Shown one piece after another: positions 1-11,333 of a stretch of 64,000 bases of DNA; the first letter of the stretch is position 1; every line of letters begins with the position of its first letter. Origin of the DNA: Craterostigma plantagineum (taxonomy: Eukaryota > Streptophyta > Magnoliopsida > Lamiales > Linderniaceae); assembly GCA_027422505.1 (NCBI GenBank), contig JAPQWV010000017.1, forward strand, positions 18,601,501 to 18,665,500, in the 5' to 3' direction. The notes below the pieces were generated by a model that was not told where the DNA came from, did not search any database, and saw only the letters and a program-made list of their open reading frames with translations. The position numbers were made by a program, and so were the translations under genes.

Positions 1-208
1 ATACACATCTAGTTTCATCACACCCTTAAACAGCATTGAGTTTTATTACTTGTTGAGAAACAATGTTGAGCCCAGATTTTATAATTTGTTTAACAATTTG
101 TGCTTTGTATCTTTTTGATTCTCATCATCTAAGAATTCATCATTGAAAACCTATTAAGTTCTTTATGATGTTAGTATGGTCATGAAATCGACATGATTCA
201 ATATACAG

Positions 209-1207
209 GAGAAAGGCAGGCGAACATAAATATCGCAGATGGAAAGAAAAACGCAGTTATCCTTGCATCCGAAGCAGCAAAGCTGGACCAGGTCAATCGA
301 GCTCAAGGTAAGTTAGCTTTATCAGCAAATTTATGATTTCCTTTTATCTTCTAAAGAAGTAGCTCTTTATTCTTTGCAACCTTCGGTAGAGAACAGCTGG
401 TTTACCTCTGTTACGAGTGTGAAAATGACGAAGCTGGATAGATAATTTATTCAGTCATCTCCTCAAGTTACAAAAATTAATACCTTCTTCCTCAGACAAA
501 CCATTTAGGTCTTTTATTAATTTCCCCTCCCATTTATGATATAATTATAACAGGTGAAGCAGAAGCTATTCTTGCTAGAGCACAAGCAACTGCAAAAGGA
601 ATTGCGATGGTGTCTCAAGCCCTAAAAGAAAATGGGGGCGTGGAGGTACTTCTTTATCTCACCCAGTATTCTGAGTTAACTTCCTGAAGTTTATTTTCGT
701 AGATATTTTAATTTAGTTTATAGACATCGTGCCATTTCCTCCTATCTATTGCAAGTTGAGAACTTAGAGAATCGGTGCTTTTTTGCAGGCAGCTAGTCTT
801 AGAGTTGCTGAGCAATATATCCACGCTTTTGGTAACATCGCAAAGGAGGTAATAATAACACTAATCTAGCTCAACATAATTCAAGAAATCAACTGCAAAA
901 CATGCAAATTCTCATTCAATTTTTCTTTTCTTTCCTGTTCGTTTAGGGAACAACGGTGCTTCTTCCTTCTAGTGCTTCGAACCCAGCGAGTATGATGGGT
1001 CAAGCCCTTGCAATATACAAGAACTTGGTCGGTAAGGATTCAGACAAAGGGTTTCATGCAATATCTGGAACCGTTGGATCAATAGCTGGTGATGACCAAA
1101 TCGAATCCCCATCGTCGTTTGGCTCTGATTCAAAAAGCGAGGCCACCTCAGAGCAAGATCACCATGGGAAACCTGTTTTCTCTCTGCAAAAGCCAAAAGA
1201 AGAATGA
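209..1207 (+). CDS. SLP: Stomatin-like protein (prohibitin/SPFH superfamily), last four exons
   Basis: Four exons can be joined at GT-AG introns: 209-307, 554-645, 789-848 and 947-1207, ending in TGA. The gene begins upstream of the window, and bases 1-208 look like the preceding intron. The joined frame gives the C-terminal half of a plant stomatin-like protein: a stretch around QANINIADGKK, then SEAAKLDQVNRAQGEAEAI, an alanine- and glutamate-rich helix, and a segment with VAEQYIHAFGNIAKEGT and LLPSSASNPASM. These blocks are typical of SLP1/SLP2, SPFH-domain scaffold proteins of the mitochondrial inner membrane that associate with respiratory supercomplexes (family knowledge). The last 50 or so residues are polar, low in complexity and probably variable. 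All splice phases agree and there is no internal stop, so the gene looks functional. The first exon seen starts mid-codon (phase 2), consistent with a split Gly codon. Confidence 0.93.
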
Positions 1208-2105
1208 GTGGGTAATGTTGTTATAGGCTTTTTTTCTCGAGAGATGATATGGGAGATACAATTGATTCGGCAAGTCGACCTCGGATTATCATTTTTTTTT
1301 TCTCTTTGGAGCTACTTTTTGGAGTTCTTCTATTGAGAGGATTGAAGCAGAGGAGAATACTAGTTCTGGTTTTCCTAAATTAAATCTGATTTTGTGATTC
1401 AAATAATTGCATGAGATGCATTCTAGTCTTTTGCATAAAGAACAGAGACATGACAGATTGCAAGTACAAAGCTTCCAGGGGAAAAAATGTAAGAATCCAA
1501 CACATTATTTGCTCTGTAATTTGTCTACTATTTTTCGAGGTCTTTGTTTACGTTTTTGCTCGAGGACTATTATTAGCTCACTGCTTATGGGAAACCCTTG
1601 GGAGGTTTTGACTTATTAAGAAACATTTTTTTTTTCAAAAAGAAAGTTCTTTGCACCATTACCAAAATCGACAATTGAAAGTTATGCCAACAAAATCGAT
1701 GAGGAAAATAAAGTGGGATAATATGTAAGTATAAATAACTTAATTTTTTGTAGTAGAAAGTGACATTTTTAGGATAATAAGTTTTAAAATTTTAACAATT
1801 TGATAGCACGAATTAAATGCAGTATTGAAGTTCGGAGGGGATCAATCCCACCAGAACACATAAATTTTTTTGTGACTGAATTTATATAGACTGTGGAAGA
1901 GTACATTGACGTTGTGGGATATCTTCTGACGGTACAAAAAAAAAACAAAAAAAAAGATGATAATTGCTAGCACTTGGCGGAAAATTAAATGCAAATTGAA
2001 CATCACACCAGTTCTTGTTTGGCATTTCTATATAGATGACAAGGTATTTTTGCCATCATTCATCTCTTACTGCAGTACTTTGTGGGATCTTATGGTGAAT
2101 CCTAT
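1208..2105. other. SLP 3' UTR and intergenic sequence
   Basis: The first few hundred bases are T-rich and plausibly the 3' UTR of the stomatin-like gene. Two short overlapping reading frames at 1407-1619 have no recognisable domain and overlap each other, so I do not call them. The rest is AT-rich non-coding sequence with homopolymer A and T runs. I see no gene. Confidence 0.6.
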
Positions 2106-2353
2106 CAGTGGCGGAGCCACGTGAGAACGGTGGGTGCATGAACACTACTCAAACTTTTTTCTTTTATAATTTTTAATAAAAACTTTAAAATAATACTTTA
2201 ATATAACTAATATTTGCAAGAATGACCCCACTGAAATATGTTATTCAAAATTAGACCCCACTGTACTATTATATTCAAAATTAGACCATTAAATAATTTT
2301 TTTACTTAAATTTGGACCCCACTACTTTTTAAGTCTAGATCCGCCGCCATCGG
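2106..2353. mobile_element. Small non-autonomous hAT-like element (MITE)
   Basis: The 248-bp element starts CAGTGGCGGAGCC and ends TAGATCCGCCGCCATCGG, giving imperfect terminal inverted repeats built on TGGCGG(A). It is flanked by a direct repeat ATCCTAT (2099-2105 and 2354-2360), or 8 bp with one mismatch, which fits hAT insertion. The inside is AT-rich with a thrice-repeated phrase around TTAGACCCCACT and no coding capacity. Termini of the CAGTGGCGGA type are common among plant non-autonomous hAT families. Assignment rests on the TIR and TSD only. Confidence 0.6.
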
Positions 2354-3082
2354 ATCCTATGGATCAAGGATTTTCGCCGAATTACTATAGCACTAGTTGA
2401 AATTCATATCGAGTTCAAACTGAATCTAATCATACGATGGGACTGTTGTGGTATTTATCGGACAAAAAAAAATATTTATGGTGCATGGTGCTTGCTAGCC
2501 CCCATCCCAACGAATTAAACCCTAAACAAACAAGTTTTGCTCGCCGCGTGCTAATCATAACACTCAACTGAAGCTTTCTTACTTGCGCTTATTGACATCC
2601 TCTTCGTCAATGTGCGCACCCTCTCTCTCTCTCTCTATATATATTGACCTTTTTGTTCTTGCACTGTATTTGAGTTTTGATGATTCCATGTACTTAAGAT
2701 GAGATAGACACTACAAATTTAGCAATTCGAAATGTGCGTGTATCATGTACTTATGTTTCAATGAATTGCATTTTCACATTATGATTACATTGCAACATGA
2801 CTGATGTGATACCATTGTGATCATTGATTCCACCGACATAATATCATGAAACGTATATTTGGAAAGTGTATACATAAATGGAATGATGGCTAACTGTGGT
2901 CTTGAAACTATTTGTGCAAAATAACATGTTGTTAATCCTTAATATGACGTGACTGTGTTAATTTGAGTAAAGATCATTATGATATACATGGTAAATTTAT
3001 TTCTGCTGGAACCTACTATATATGTGGAATGTGATTATGAGTATATCCTTGAATGTGCTAAATATGGATATTATATGTTAAG
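2354..3082. other. Non-coding AT-rich sequence, host of the hAT insertion
   Basis: No gene is seen. A short CT run grading into TATATA lies near 2622-2645. The sequence on the far side of the hAT element (6069 onwards) continues in the same style, so this may be older LTR-derived material split by the insertion; the boundaries cannot be fixed by eye. Confidence 0.4.
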
Positions 3083-6060
3083 TAGACCTGGGTTTTGGGC
3101 CGGGCCAATCCGGAACCGGCCCAAAACCGGCCCACTAATCCGGCCCAGAACCGGAACCGGTAGATCCGGTTCTGGAACCGGTAACCAGCCCAGTTAAAAT
3201 GAACTGGGCCGGTTCGCGGGCCGTGGAACCGCGATTACCGGTTCCGGTTCGGGTTCCGAACCGGAACCGGAACCGGCCCAACGGCCTCTTCAATTTTTTT
3301 ATTCTTTAAACCCTGAAAAATTACCATTTTACCTCCGAACGAAAAATCTATAAATACTACATCATTTTAATCATTTTAACTCACAATTACATCCAAATCT
3401 CTTCCACTATCTCTCAAAAAGCTCTAAAAAACCATCCTCATATTCATATTTAATATTATTAACAATAATAATTATTTTATTTACACTACTACACACACTC
3501 ACTTATTATTACAAATAACTAAATTATTATTTTATACTAATGACGTCGTCATCGAGAAATCCTAACCCTCGCGACGAATATGTTTTTATGGTTTTAGGTC
3601 ACGCCGATACATTTCGGCGAAATGCCGACACCGACGAGGAGACCGATGTACCGGAATCGAACCCGACGACGACCGACGAGGGACCGAGCCAAGCTTCTAC
3701 GGCCACGACAAGAAGGAAGCAACAACCGCGTGGTCGGCGGTCTAAGGTATGGAATTTTTTCGACTAAGAAATGGATAAAAATAATCCCGCTGCCGGTACC
3801 ACTTATTGCAAAATGTGCCGCCATCCCTACTCCATTAACACCGGACCGAATCAAGGTGGGACGGACTCGATGAAAAAACACCTACAAAGGGCGCATAATT
3901 TCGGGGACGATCTAGAGCCGGTAAGAACCGAACCCCGACAACAACAAATAAACGTAAGTACGGGTAAGAATTTTGTTATTAATAGGGAGATTTCTAAGAA
4001 AACCTTAGTTAAATTCGTAGTAACGTGTGAAGAACCCTTTTGCATTGCGGAAAGTGAAGGATTAATCGAATTTATGAGTACGATACAACCCGGATTTCAT
4101 AATGTGACCCGTAAAACCCTTAGGAAATATGTCTTAGAAACTATTAAGGAATATCAGTCTAGCTTAATTAGTCATTTAGCCAATATTTCTTGTAGGATTA
4201 GTTTGACTACCAATATTTGGACTAACATTACGTTGCAATCTTATTTAGTCGTCACCGCCCATTGAATAGATGAAACATGGACTATGGAAAAACGTATTCT
4301 TTCCCTAGATTCCCTAGATTCGCAACATAACGCCACTACGATATCGAACTATGTGTTGAATGTCGTTAATAAATATTGTATTCAAGATAAAATTATGTCT
4401 ATCACCTTAGATAATGCTAGTGCGAACAACGTAGCGATAGGGATCCTCCGTAGACATCTTAAGTTACCCTTAGACGGCAAATTACTACATGCAAGGTGCG
4501 CTTGTCATATTATTAACTTGTGTGTGCAATATGCTTTTGACGAAATTTTGGGAGATATTGTAGAAAAATATAAGGTGATAGGTAAGTTACTTCGGGAACG
4601 CCGCTACGGAACGTCGTGGAAGCAAACCGTCCTTGCTGCCGGCCTCACGTACAAGAAGTTTCCGTTGCCAGTCCCGACTAGGTGGAACTCGTTGTACCAC
4701 CTCCTCAGCACCTTCATGCGCTACAAGGACTTGTTGACGCCTTTTTGGAACGAGGTCGCAGTCGGCAACACCTCCAGGTATGAATTACGACAAACTGATT
4801 GGGATATGTAGGTTTGGTGTCCATACTTGAAGTGTTCGCCGAGGCTACGGAGAAATTTTCCGGAGTTCACTACCCGACGTTCCCATTATTCGTCCCTCTT
4901 CGCGATGTGCTACAAGTTCGTGGAGTATCGCAACAGTCCATACTTGGGTGGTTTCATCCAAAACATGGAGAAGAAGTTCAGGAAGTATTGGGAAACCATC
5001 CCAATAGTACACGGTTTGTCGGCCTTACTCGACCCTAGTTGCGGTGTTGATACATGTGATTTTTTTTCGATTATTATGCTCAATTTCTTGGTCAGAAAGT
5101 GGACGACCAAAAGACGTCAATTCACGATTCTCTCCAAGAACTTTTTTCTGTTTATACAGCTGAGCAGGGACACAGTGTGGAGCAACCGGTACCAGCGAGC
5201 GAAGCCGGTTCGTCGGAAGGAGGCGGCGGCGCAATGGGACTACTAGGAAGATTGAAGGCGCAAAAGACGAAGACCAAAACGCGAGCGTCGGGGTCGAACA
5301 CGAATGAGATCCAACTCATACCTGAGCCACAACTTCCAGACTCCTGAAGACTTCGACGTTTTGGCCTGGTGGAAGCGTCTTTATCTGGTTAAGACTCTTT
5401 ATCCGACCCTCTTCGCTGTCGCTCGAGACGTTTTAGCCGTGCAAGCGTCTAGCGTCGCCTCCGAGTCCGCCTTCTCTATTTCCGGGCGAATTATCGGCGA
5501 CAGACGTGCGAGCCTTAACCCGACATCCCCCGCAATGCTCACCTTATTGAAGGATTGGTATTTGGCTGAATCGAAGAACCGACGGGAGAACGCCATCGAC
5601 GAGTTTCGTTCCAGTTCGGACGAAGACGAAGAGGCCTCTAACATAGTTTTAGTTAATAATCATGTCGAATAAATTGTATTTTTTATTTTCGAATATTTTT
5701 TCCTTTTTTGTAAGTTTTACGTATTTTTTTCTTTCTTTTATGTTTTTATTTGTATTTTTTAGGTAGTTTTTTTTTTTTGTAATCTTCTTATCTTTTTTTT
5801 TTGTTTTTTTTGAATAAAATTTTGGATATTTTCTAAAGAATTTTTCAAAGTAAAAAAAAATAAAAAAATAAAAAAATTAAATGGACCGGTTCCGGTTTTG
5901 GAACCGGAACCGGCCCATTAGAGGTCCGGTGGTTCTAAGTGTGGTTCTGGGCCGGTCCCGGGAAAATGGTCCCGGAACCGGAACCGGTACCATGGCGGAA
6001 CCGGTTGAACCGGTAGAACCGGCCCGGAACCGGCCCAATTCGGCCCAAAGCCCAAGTCTA
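3083..6060 (+). mobile_element. hAT transposon, full length, with perfect 8-bp TSD
   Basis: A 2978-bp element with terminal inverted repeats: left end TAGACCTGGGTTTTGGGCC, right end (reverse complement) TAGACTTGGGCTTTGGGCC. It is flanked by a perfect 8-bp duplication ATGTTAAG at 3075-3082 and 6061-6068. Both subterminal regions (about 3085-3290 and 5880-6050) are packed with GGAACCGG/CCGGTTCC motifs, the kind of repeated subterminal site that hAT transposases bind. Between them lies one transposase-like reading frame broken by stops and frameshifts, so the copy is probably immobile unless supplied in trans. Confidence 0.92.
3540..5672 (+). pseudogene. hAT transposase (BED finger plus hATC domain), broken
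   Basis: The frame opens at ATG 3540. A BED-type zinc finger (CKMC at about 3807-3818, with the paired His near 3890) follows a stop codon at 3765-3767. The catalytic-core region runs from about 3960 to 5040, with recognisable blocks LTTNIWTN, LDNASANNVAI and HARCACHIINL. The C-terminal hATC dimerisation block (SSVASESAFSISGRIIGDRRASL) lies at about 5443-5515. Breaks: in-frame stops at 3765-3767, 4263-4265 (after VVTAH, where the family normally has Trp) and 4809-4811, then frame changes near 4811-4880, 5040-5150 and about 5300. The order of domains and total span match an Ac/Tam3-type transposase of roughly 700 residues. It shares the element with intact TIRs and TSD. Confidence 0.88.
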
Positions 6061-6068
6061 ATGTTAAG

Positions 6069-7300
6069 GATATATATGCATGATGCTTATCCGTTTAAGA
6101 TATGTTAAAATATGAAATATATGATGAATACATTTTAGTTCGTGCTTATTTGTTTAAAATCTCGTATTTGTGCTATACATGGAAAGGATATGTGCTATAC
6201 ACGGAAAATACGTCATCCACTGGAACATGTATATTTTTAGGAAGAAATCATGCCCATATCACTGAGAATTGCATCTTAAATGTTTGAGTAAACACGAATT
6301 CTTTCACTATGCGACTTTGGTATTTATTTGAATGGAAAGTTCGTTAGTAATGTGCTACATATTTGATAAGATGCTGAGTGGAACTATTTATGGTATCTTT
6401 GTAAGTACCAACTTACTAATATGAATGAGATTTATCGATATGGTCTGGAAAAGGTATTTAGAGTAAGATTTCATGCAAATTAGTGAATATGACGATTGTG
6501 ATACTTGGAGCTTAATTTGGCATGATATTTATGATGGAATGATGTGATGAACTGGTAATTTGATTGACATTCCATATGAAGTGTGCGATGCTAACAGGTT
6601 TATATAAGTCGACACTTCTACATCGAGTGCACCAACGAACGAACATACATACGAAATAGCAAGAACAGAGATCTAAGAACGAGAGCTTTTGATTTGCGAA
6701 TTACTGTATTCTATGTTAGTGCTTTGAGCTTTTATTTTGCGATAGTTGAGTGCACCCTAAGTTAGAAAACCAACCCTAATCTGGGCGTGTGAGAACTACA
6801 CAAGGAGATGAGAGTGAAGCGTGCCTTTCGTGAAGGGAGGATTTGAGATCCAGCAGAACTTCGGGAGCGAGCTGTTTCCAGTCGGAGAATAGCGATTCTC
6901 AGGGAACGACGTGGAATGAAACTCGGCGCCAGGCACCCTAGCTGAGGACTAGTGTTCATCTTGGTCTCGGTTGTGTAAGGGCGATCGATCACTTCTCTAA
7001 CCAACTACGGTAACATTATAGTGGATTGATCAAACTCTTGAGGAACAAACCTCAAGGAGAGGACTAATCCCCACTTGGGGATATAACCTCTATAAATCCT
7101 GGTGTTCTTTACTTTTCAGTTCAGTTGCACTCACAAGGTTCCACTCGATCAACTTTTAAAAATCAGGAAACTACTTTGAAGGAAATATCCAACAAAACGT
7201 TTTAATTTCGCCGTTCTAATTTTATAGATATTTTTTATCAAAGAAGCAAAAAGTTTTTAATAGCCTAATTCACCCCCTCTCTTAGGCACATATTTTACTT
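6069..7300. other. Non-coding; possible solo or decayed Copia LTR edge near 7290
   Basis: No gene is seen. The interval 6590-7290 has leader-like features (a tract of short direct phrases, then the sequence TAATTCACCCCCTCTC at about 7265-7280). That phrase is typical of the 3' edge of SIRE/Angela-type Copia LTRs just before the primer-binding site, but no primer-binding site follows here. I therefore read it as a solo LTR end or debris, with no left boundary identified. Confidence 0.35.
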
Positions 7301-7803
7301 CAATATATATTTATATATATCTATCTATATATCTAGATATATCTAATGTTCTCTTCATTCTTTGATGATTTGTGCGCAAACTTTTCCAAGGTAAGTTGGT
7401 CGACCTGCGCTAAACTAAATGCAATAATAAAGATAGTCAAAGACTCAAACCAAAACACGTCTGCATGGAATTGGCCTCTCAAAGAACAACGCTTGGTCTT
7501 CCTCGCAAGGTAACCAGCAGGTCGTCAGTTCCCTATACTAATGATGATGTTTCAGTTTCCCATGGATATTTTTATGTATTTTCCGCTCTAAATAACGCCG
7601 AAGGTATTCTCAAGTGTCTTGATCTTTTTCATTGCCTCTGCCGATGACAATGCATTGCACGACATACGAATAGGGTGACCTATTGTTCTGAAAATAAACT
7701 CTCTCAGCAGTCATCAACAAAAATAACATGTTAGCGCACATATCTATATCTGAGAATGAAAAAGACAGGTTTTTTAGAGCACAATTCCTAAGTGGAGATA
7801 TCT
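7301..7803. other. Non-coding intergenic sequence
   Basis: A TA-rich microsatellite lies at about 7303-7345, followed by unremarkable AT-rich sequence. Short frames here carry no known motif. I see no gene. Confidence 0.5.
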
Positions 7804-8189
7804 GAGGTTTGCTGTGGTGCCCACCTACCGTGAGCAACCACCGTGAGCACCATAAGCAAATCTCTCAATTGTTTGCTTTATTTCGATTCTCAACACCACC
7901 AACACCTCCGTAGACCCTGTCATATCCATCGCGAACCTAAACCGCCCTCTCCAACACGTTAATTTTTAAGAAAATCATCAAATCGGTACGTCGTCCACAG
8001 TGAATAAGAAATAATGAATTTTCTTAAAAACTAACGTGTTTAAGATAGCGATTTAGGTTAGCAATTGATATGACAGGGTCTACGGATGTATTGGCGGTGT
8101 TGAGAATCGAAATAAAGCAAACAGTTTAGAGATTCGCTTATGGTGCTCACGGTGATTGCTCACGGTAGGTGGTCACCATAGCAAACCTC
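7804..8189. mobile_element. Foldback MITE with ~170-bp inverted arms
   Basis: The left arm begins GAGGTTTGCTGTGGTG and the right arm ends CACCATAGCAAACCTC. The two arms stay alignable as inverted repeats for about 170 bp (for example TCGATTCTCAACACC and AGACCCTGTCATAT in both), leaving a spacer of about 30 bp. The outer part carries a direct repeat of CACCGTGAGCA. Long arms with almost no loop suggest a Mutator-like or foldback MITE. I could not find a convincing target-site duplication in the TA-rich flank. Confidence 0.7.
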
Positions 8190-8448
8190 TATATATATAC
8201 ATATTGTATGTTTAACAAAGCTGATGATGAGCAATATAAGAGTGCACTTGCCATTATTGTAATTTGAAAGTAAAAATAGAAAATAGAATAAATGCATAGA
8301 ATATACCATCAATATATAAGAAAAAATAAGAAATTTGGAAATTAAAGCATTTCTCTCCACTAACAAAAGCATAGAAGAAAACATGGGAAACAAATATGAG
8401 CTAGAATCGGGTTGAAGGATACCTTAATCATTGATACGATGATTTAGG

Positions 8449-8600
8449 GTGTGTTTGGTTCTAAGAAATTAGTGAGGAAAGAAAAAAATGGAAAAAGAAA
8501 ACTATTTTTGTTTTGTGTTTGTTTGATTATAGAAATATATGAGGAAAATATAAAACTTAAATCACTAATGAAATAACTCAATATCATTAAAACGAACAAA
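8449..8600. mobile_element. Truncated Tourist-like MITE end
   Basis: The sequence GGGTGTGTTTGGTT preceded by TTA matches the terminus of PIF/Harbinger (Tourist) MITEs and closely resembles the complete copy at 17480-17715 for about 100 bp (shared AGTGAGGAAAG-like and AGAAATA-ATGAGGAAAA phrases). The matching right terminus is absent, so this is a one-ended remnant. Confidence 0.5.
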
Positions 8601-9865
8601 TGGCCATAACATGCATTCCAAATTCTTGATTCATACCTCATAAAAATCAATTATCTCGTCGTTGAAGTTGAGTATAAATCACTATCACCGTAGGTATTGT
8701 AGCGACCCTCACCTTCTAATCGCTGATTAGCGATAAATCGCATTGGGTTTAGCAGCGAAAGCCGCGGAGAACCCATTTTACAAAAACATTTATTTACACA
8801 AAATGTTACTACGAACGGGCCGAAGGCCCAAAACACCCTATCACTCGCCCACAGGTCGTCATCCATGTACAGCCCCGCCCTCAAAAGCCCATGGAAGCTC
8901 CGATAGCCAGCCTCGATCGTCAATTACCTACAACACGCAAACACTGAGCAATTGCCCAGTAGGTGAAATAATGCATGCACGTGTGACTCGCTCACGTTCA
9001 CTCACCCCCAATTTTTACCAATGCAATGCCACTCACTATCACTAATCACCACCGGGATACCCTCACCACCTCACAACGGGCCCTGGGCTTCATATTGTGC
9101 ACCATCACGCGAAATCACTACCACGATCACGAACACAACCACAACACGATCACAACACTACGGCAGTGGCCTACACCGAGCAGCCTCCCTGAGCCGTATC
9201 AGGTCACTCTCTCGGGTCGCCTCTCGTGCCCAATGTGGTGCCTACGCTGGTAGCCTACACCAGGTCCCGTAAGGGTACCCAGGTCGCACCCTCCAGGTCG
9301 CCTCCTCCCGCATGCGATAGCGTGGCCTACACTAGCTAGCCTACTTTGTGATATCCCAAGTCGCTCATTTCTAGGTCGCCCGCAGTCTGCCGCATAATGT
9401 CCAACGGGCCAATGGCTCACCGTCACAGGCGCTGGTGCACAGCAGATGCCCACACTCACATGACTCCTCTACGGGTCGACAGCCAATATCGGCTACACGC
9501 TCAATAGGTACAATACAGTACCACTGTTCCACCACGGTACACTCCGTGAAATGAAGTGTGATGCACATGCAGGCATTTACGTGATAATACATGAAACGTG
9601 ATGCCATATGAAATGCACATAAAACACGTAAAACACATAATTCACCGAAGCACATAAAATCACATAATTATCAAATAGGTGTTTACGCGTTGTAGATGGA
9701 TATTCCACCTACCTGTCCTCCCGATACCGTTGACTATGAAATCTGGTGGAATCCCTAAATATCGAGCCTCTGAGCAATTAAATATTATTAGTATATTTAC
9801 TAATACTGTACAATTAAATTTTAATACTAGTCTAAGTTAAGTCAATACCCCACGCTATCTAAATT

Positions 9866-10480
9866 AAGTTTCGCCCGAAAGTTTATTAAAATGTTGGTCA
9901 AAGTCGGGTCAACCCTAATTCACACAAAATCTCGCCGAAAGTATAAGTGAATCGCCCGATTTGCTATAATCAACACTTGGTTTCGCCGAGAGCTCAAATC
10001 GCCCGATTAATGGTGTTCCTAAGTTAAATCGCCGAGGCTTCTTTGAGGTGTAAATCGCCCGATTTGCATGGCCTCCAAATCGCCCGATTATTATCGTGCA
10101 TGGAAAGGATTTCGCCCGATTTATCACACATTTGCATGGGATTCGCCGAGTTTCTCACCAAATCGCCCGATTTGTTTGAGAGTAAACCTAGTTTCGCCCG
10201 ATTGGAGGTGTAAACCATCCAATAATCGCCGAGTTTTCCTTCCCATGGAATCGCCCGATTCTTGGTTGATATCGCGCACAAAACACGGCAAACTTCTCTA
10301 TTCTTAAGCTCTTTCGCCCGATTTGGCACATTCAAAAACTTGCATTCGCCGAGGCTTAAAATATGTTTGATCGACCGAAACTTATACAATAATAAATCGC
10401 CTACGTTCTTTAAATTCAGAAATTCATATGCATCCAAGAACAACTTTAAAAACTATGCTAACGCCCGACAATCTTACACC
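9866..10480. repeat. Array of irregularly spaced TCGCCCGATT / TCGCCGAG motifs inside the solo LTR
   Basis: About 18 copies of two related words occur: TCGCCCGATT (near 9952, 9998, 10054, 10080, 10112, 10163, 10194, 10251 and 10313, with a variant at 9871) and TCGCCGAG/A (near 9932, 9983, 10028, 10143, 10226, 10345). They are separated by 15-45 bp of unrelated sequence. Spacing is not constant, so this is not a simple tandem repeat. The words fall in different reading frames, which argues against a coding repeat. Confidence 0.85.
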
Positions 10481-10635
10481 CTAAAACACTAGATTTTCTT
10501 GAAACACGATATCCCTCAAGAACACTGTTAGTTTCAAAATTATTAAAGTTTTCATTACATAAACCCTTATGACCCTACAGGAATAATTAAGGAACTAGGG
10601 TTTTCTACAATATTCCAAAGCCAAAAACTTAATAC

Positions 10636-11281
10636 TGTTGGGAATGGTGGTGGGCCCCGCGGTGGTCAGTGGGCCCCGCAGCGGAACAGGTCTCGGTTTG
10701 ACTCGGTACGACGATCGGGAGAAGTGGGACCCACGGGGTAAATTTGGTGGGACCCGCTCAGTAACTACCACGGTAAAAATAAAATTACCGTAAGGTAAGA
10801 AAGAACACCAGAACTTTAACGTGGAAAACCCTCTGTTAACGAAGAGGGAAAAACCACGGCCGAGTCGGCAAAATCTTCACTATAGTAAAAATTACAACCT
10901 TCGAATTTTACTATCTCACTTTTACCACTCGTGTTTACCTCACACCTCTCTGTGGATGTGGAACCCTATCAGTTTCTACCCGAACTGATAACCTCACAAC
11001 TCACCCGGACTACTTCTCTCTATATATAGTAAAACTCGAATGAGCTTGTGATGATAATAACTGAAGAATCCTCAGCCTATTTATAGATGTCTTCAGCTCT
11101 TCTGGACCACTCAAAACGGGTGGCCAGGAATGCGCCGCGTCGCCCTTCAATATCAGCCGTTCATTAAATTATTATATATATAAAATAATAGTATAATATA
11201 ATATTAATAATATTTATATATATATATATATATATATATTTCAATGATGGTGGGCGTCGCTTTTGGTTGGCTGGACCAACA
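10636..11281 (-). repeat. 3' LTR of the Copia element
   Basis: It starts TGTTGGGAATGG and ends GGACCAACA on the plus strand, with a long TA tract near 11210-11240. A TATA-like CTATAAATAG (minus strand, 11077-11086) sits in the same place as in the 5' LTR. It is bounded by the TSD on one side and the polypurine tract on the other. Confidence 0.95.
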
Positions 11282-11333
11282 ATTCTCCCCCTCCAGCCTC
11301 ATTCATTATTTGCGGGGAAGATCTCTTACCGCC

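Noticed and set aside
8743..9655. Overlapping frames of 75-100 codons on both strands
   Set aside because: They lie within the solo LTR, overlap in several frames and have no domain.
9866..10480. CRISPR-like array in the TCGCCCGATT region
   Set aside because: The words are too short, the spacing is irregular, two word types alternate, and the context is a plant LTR.
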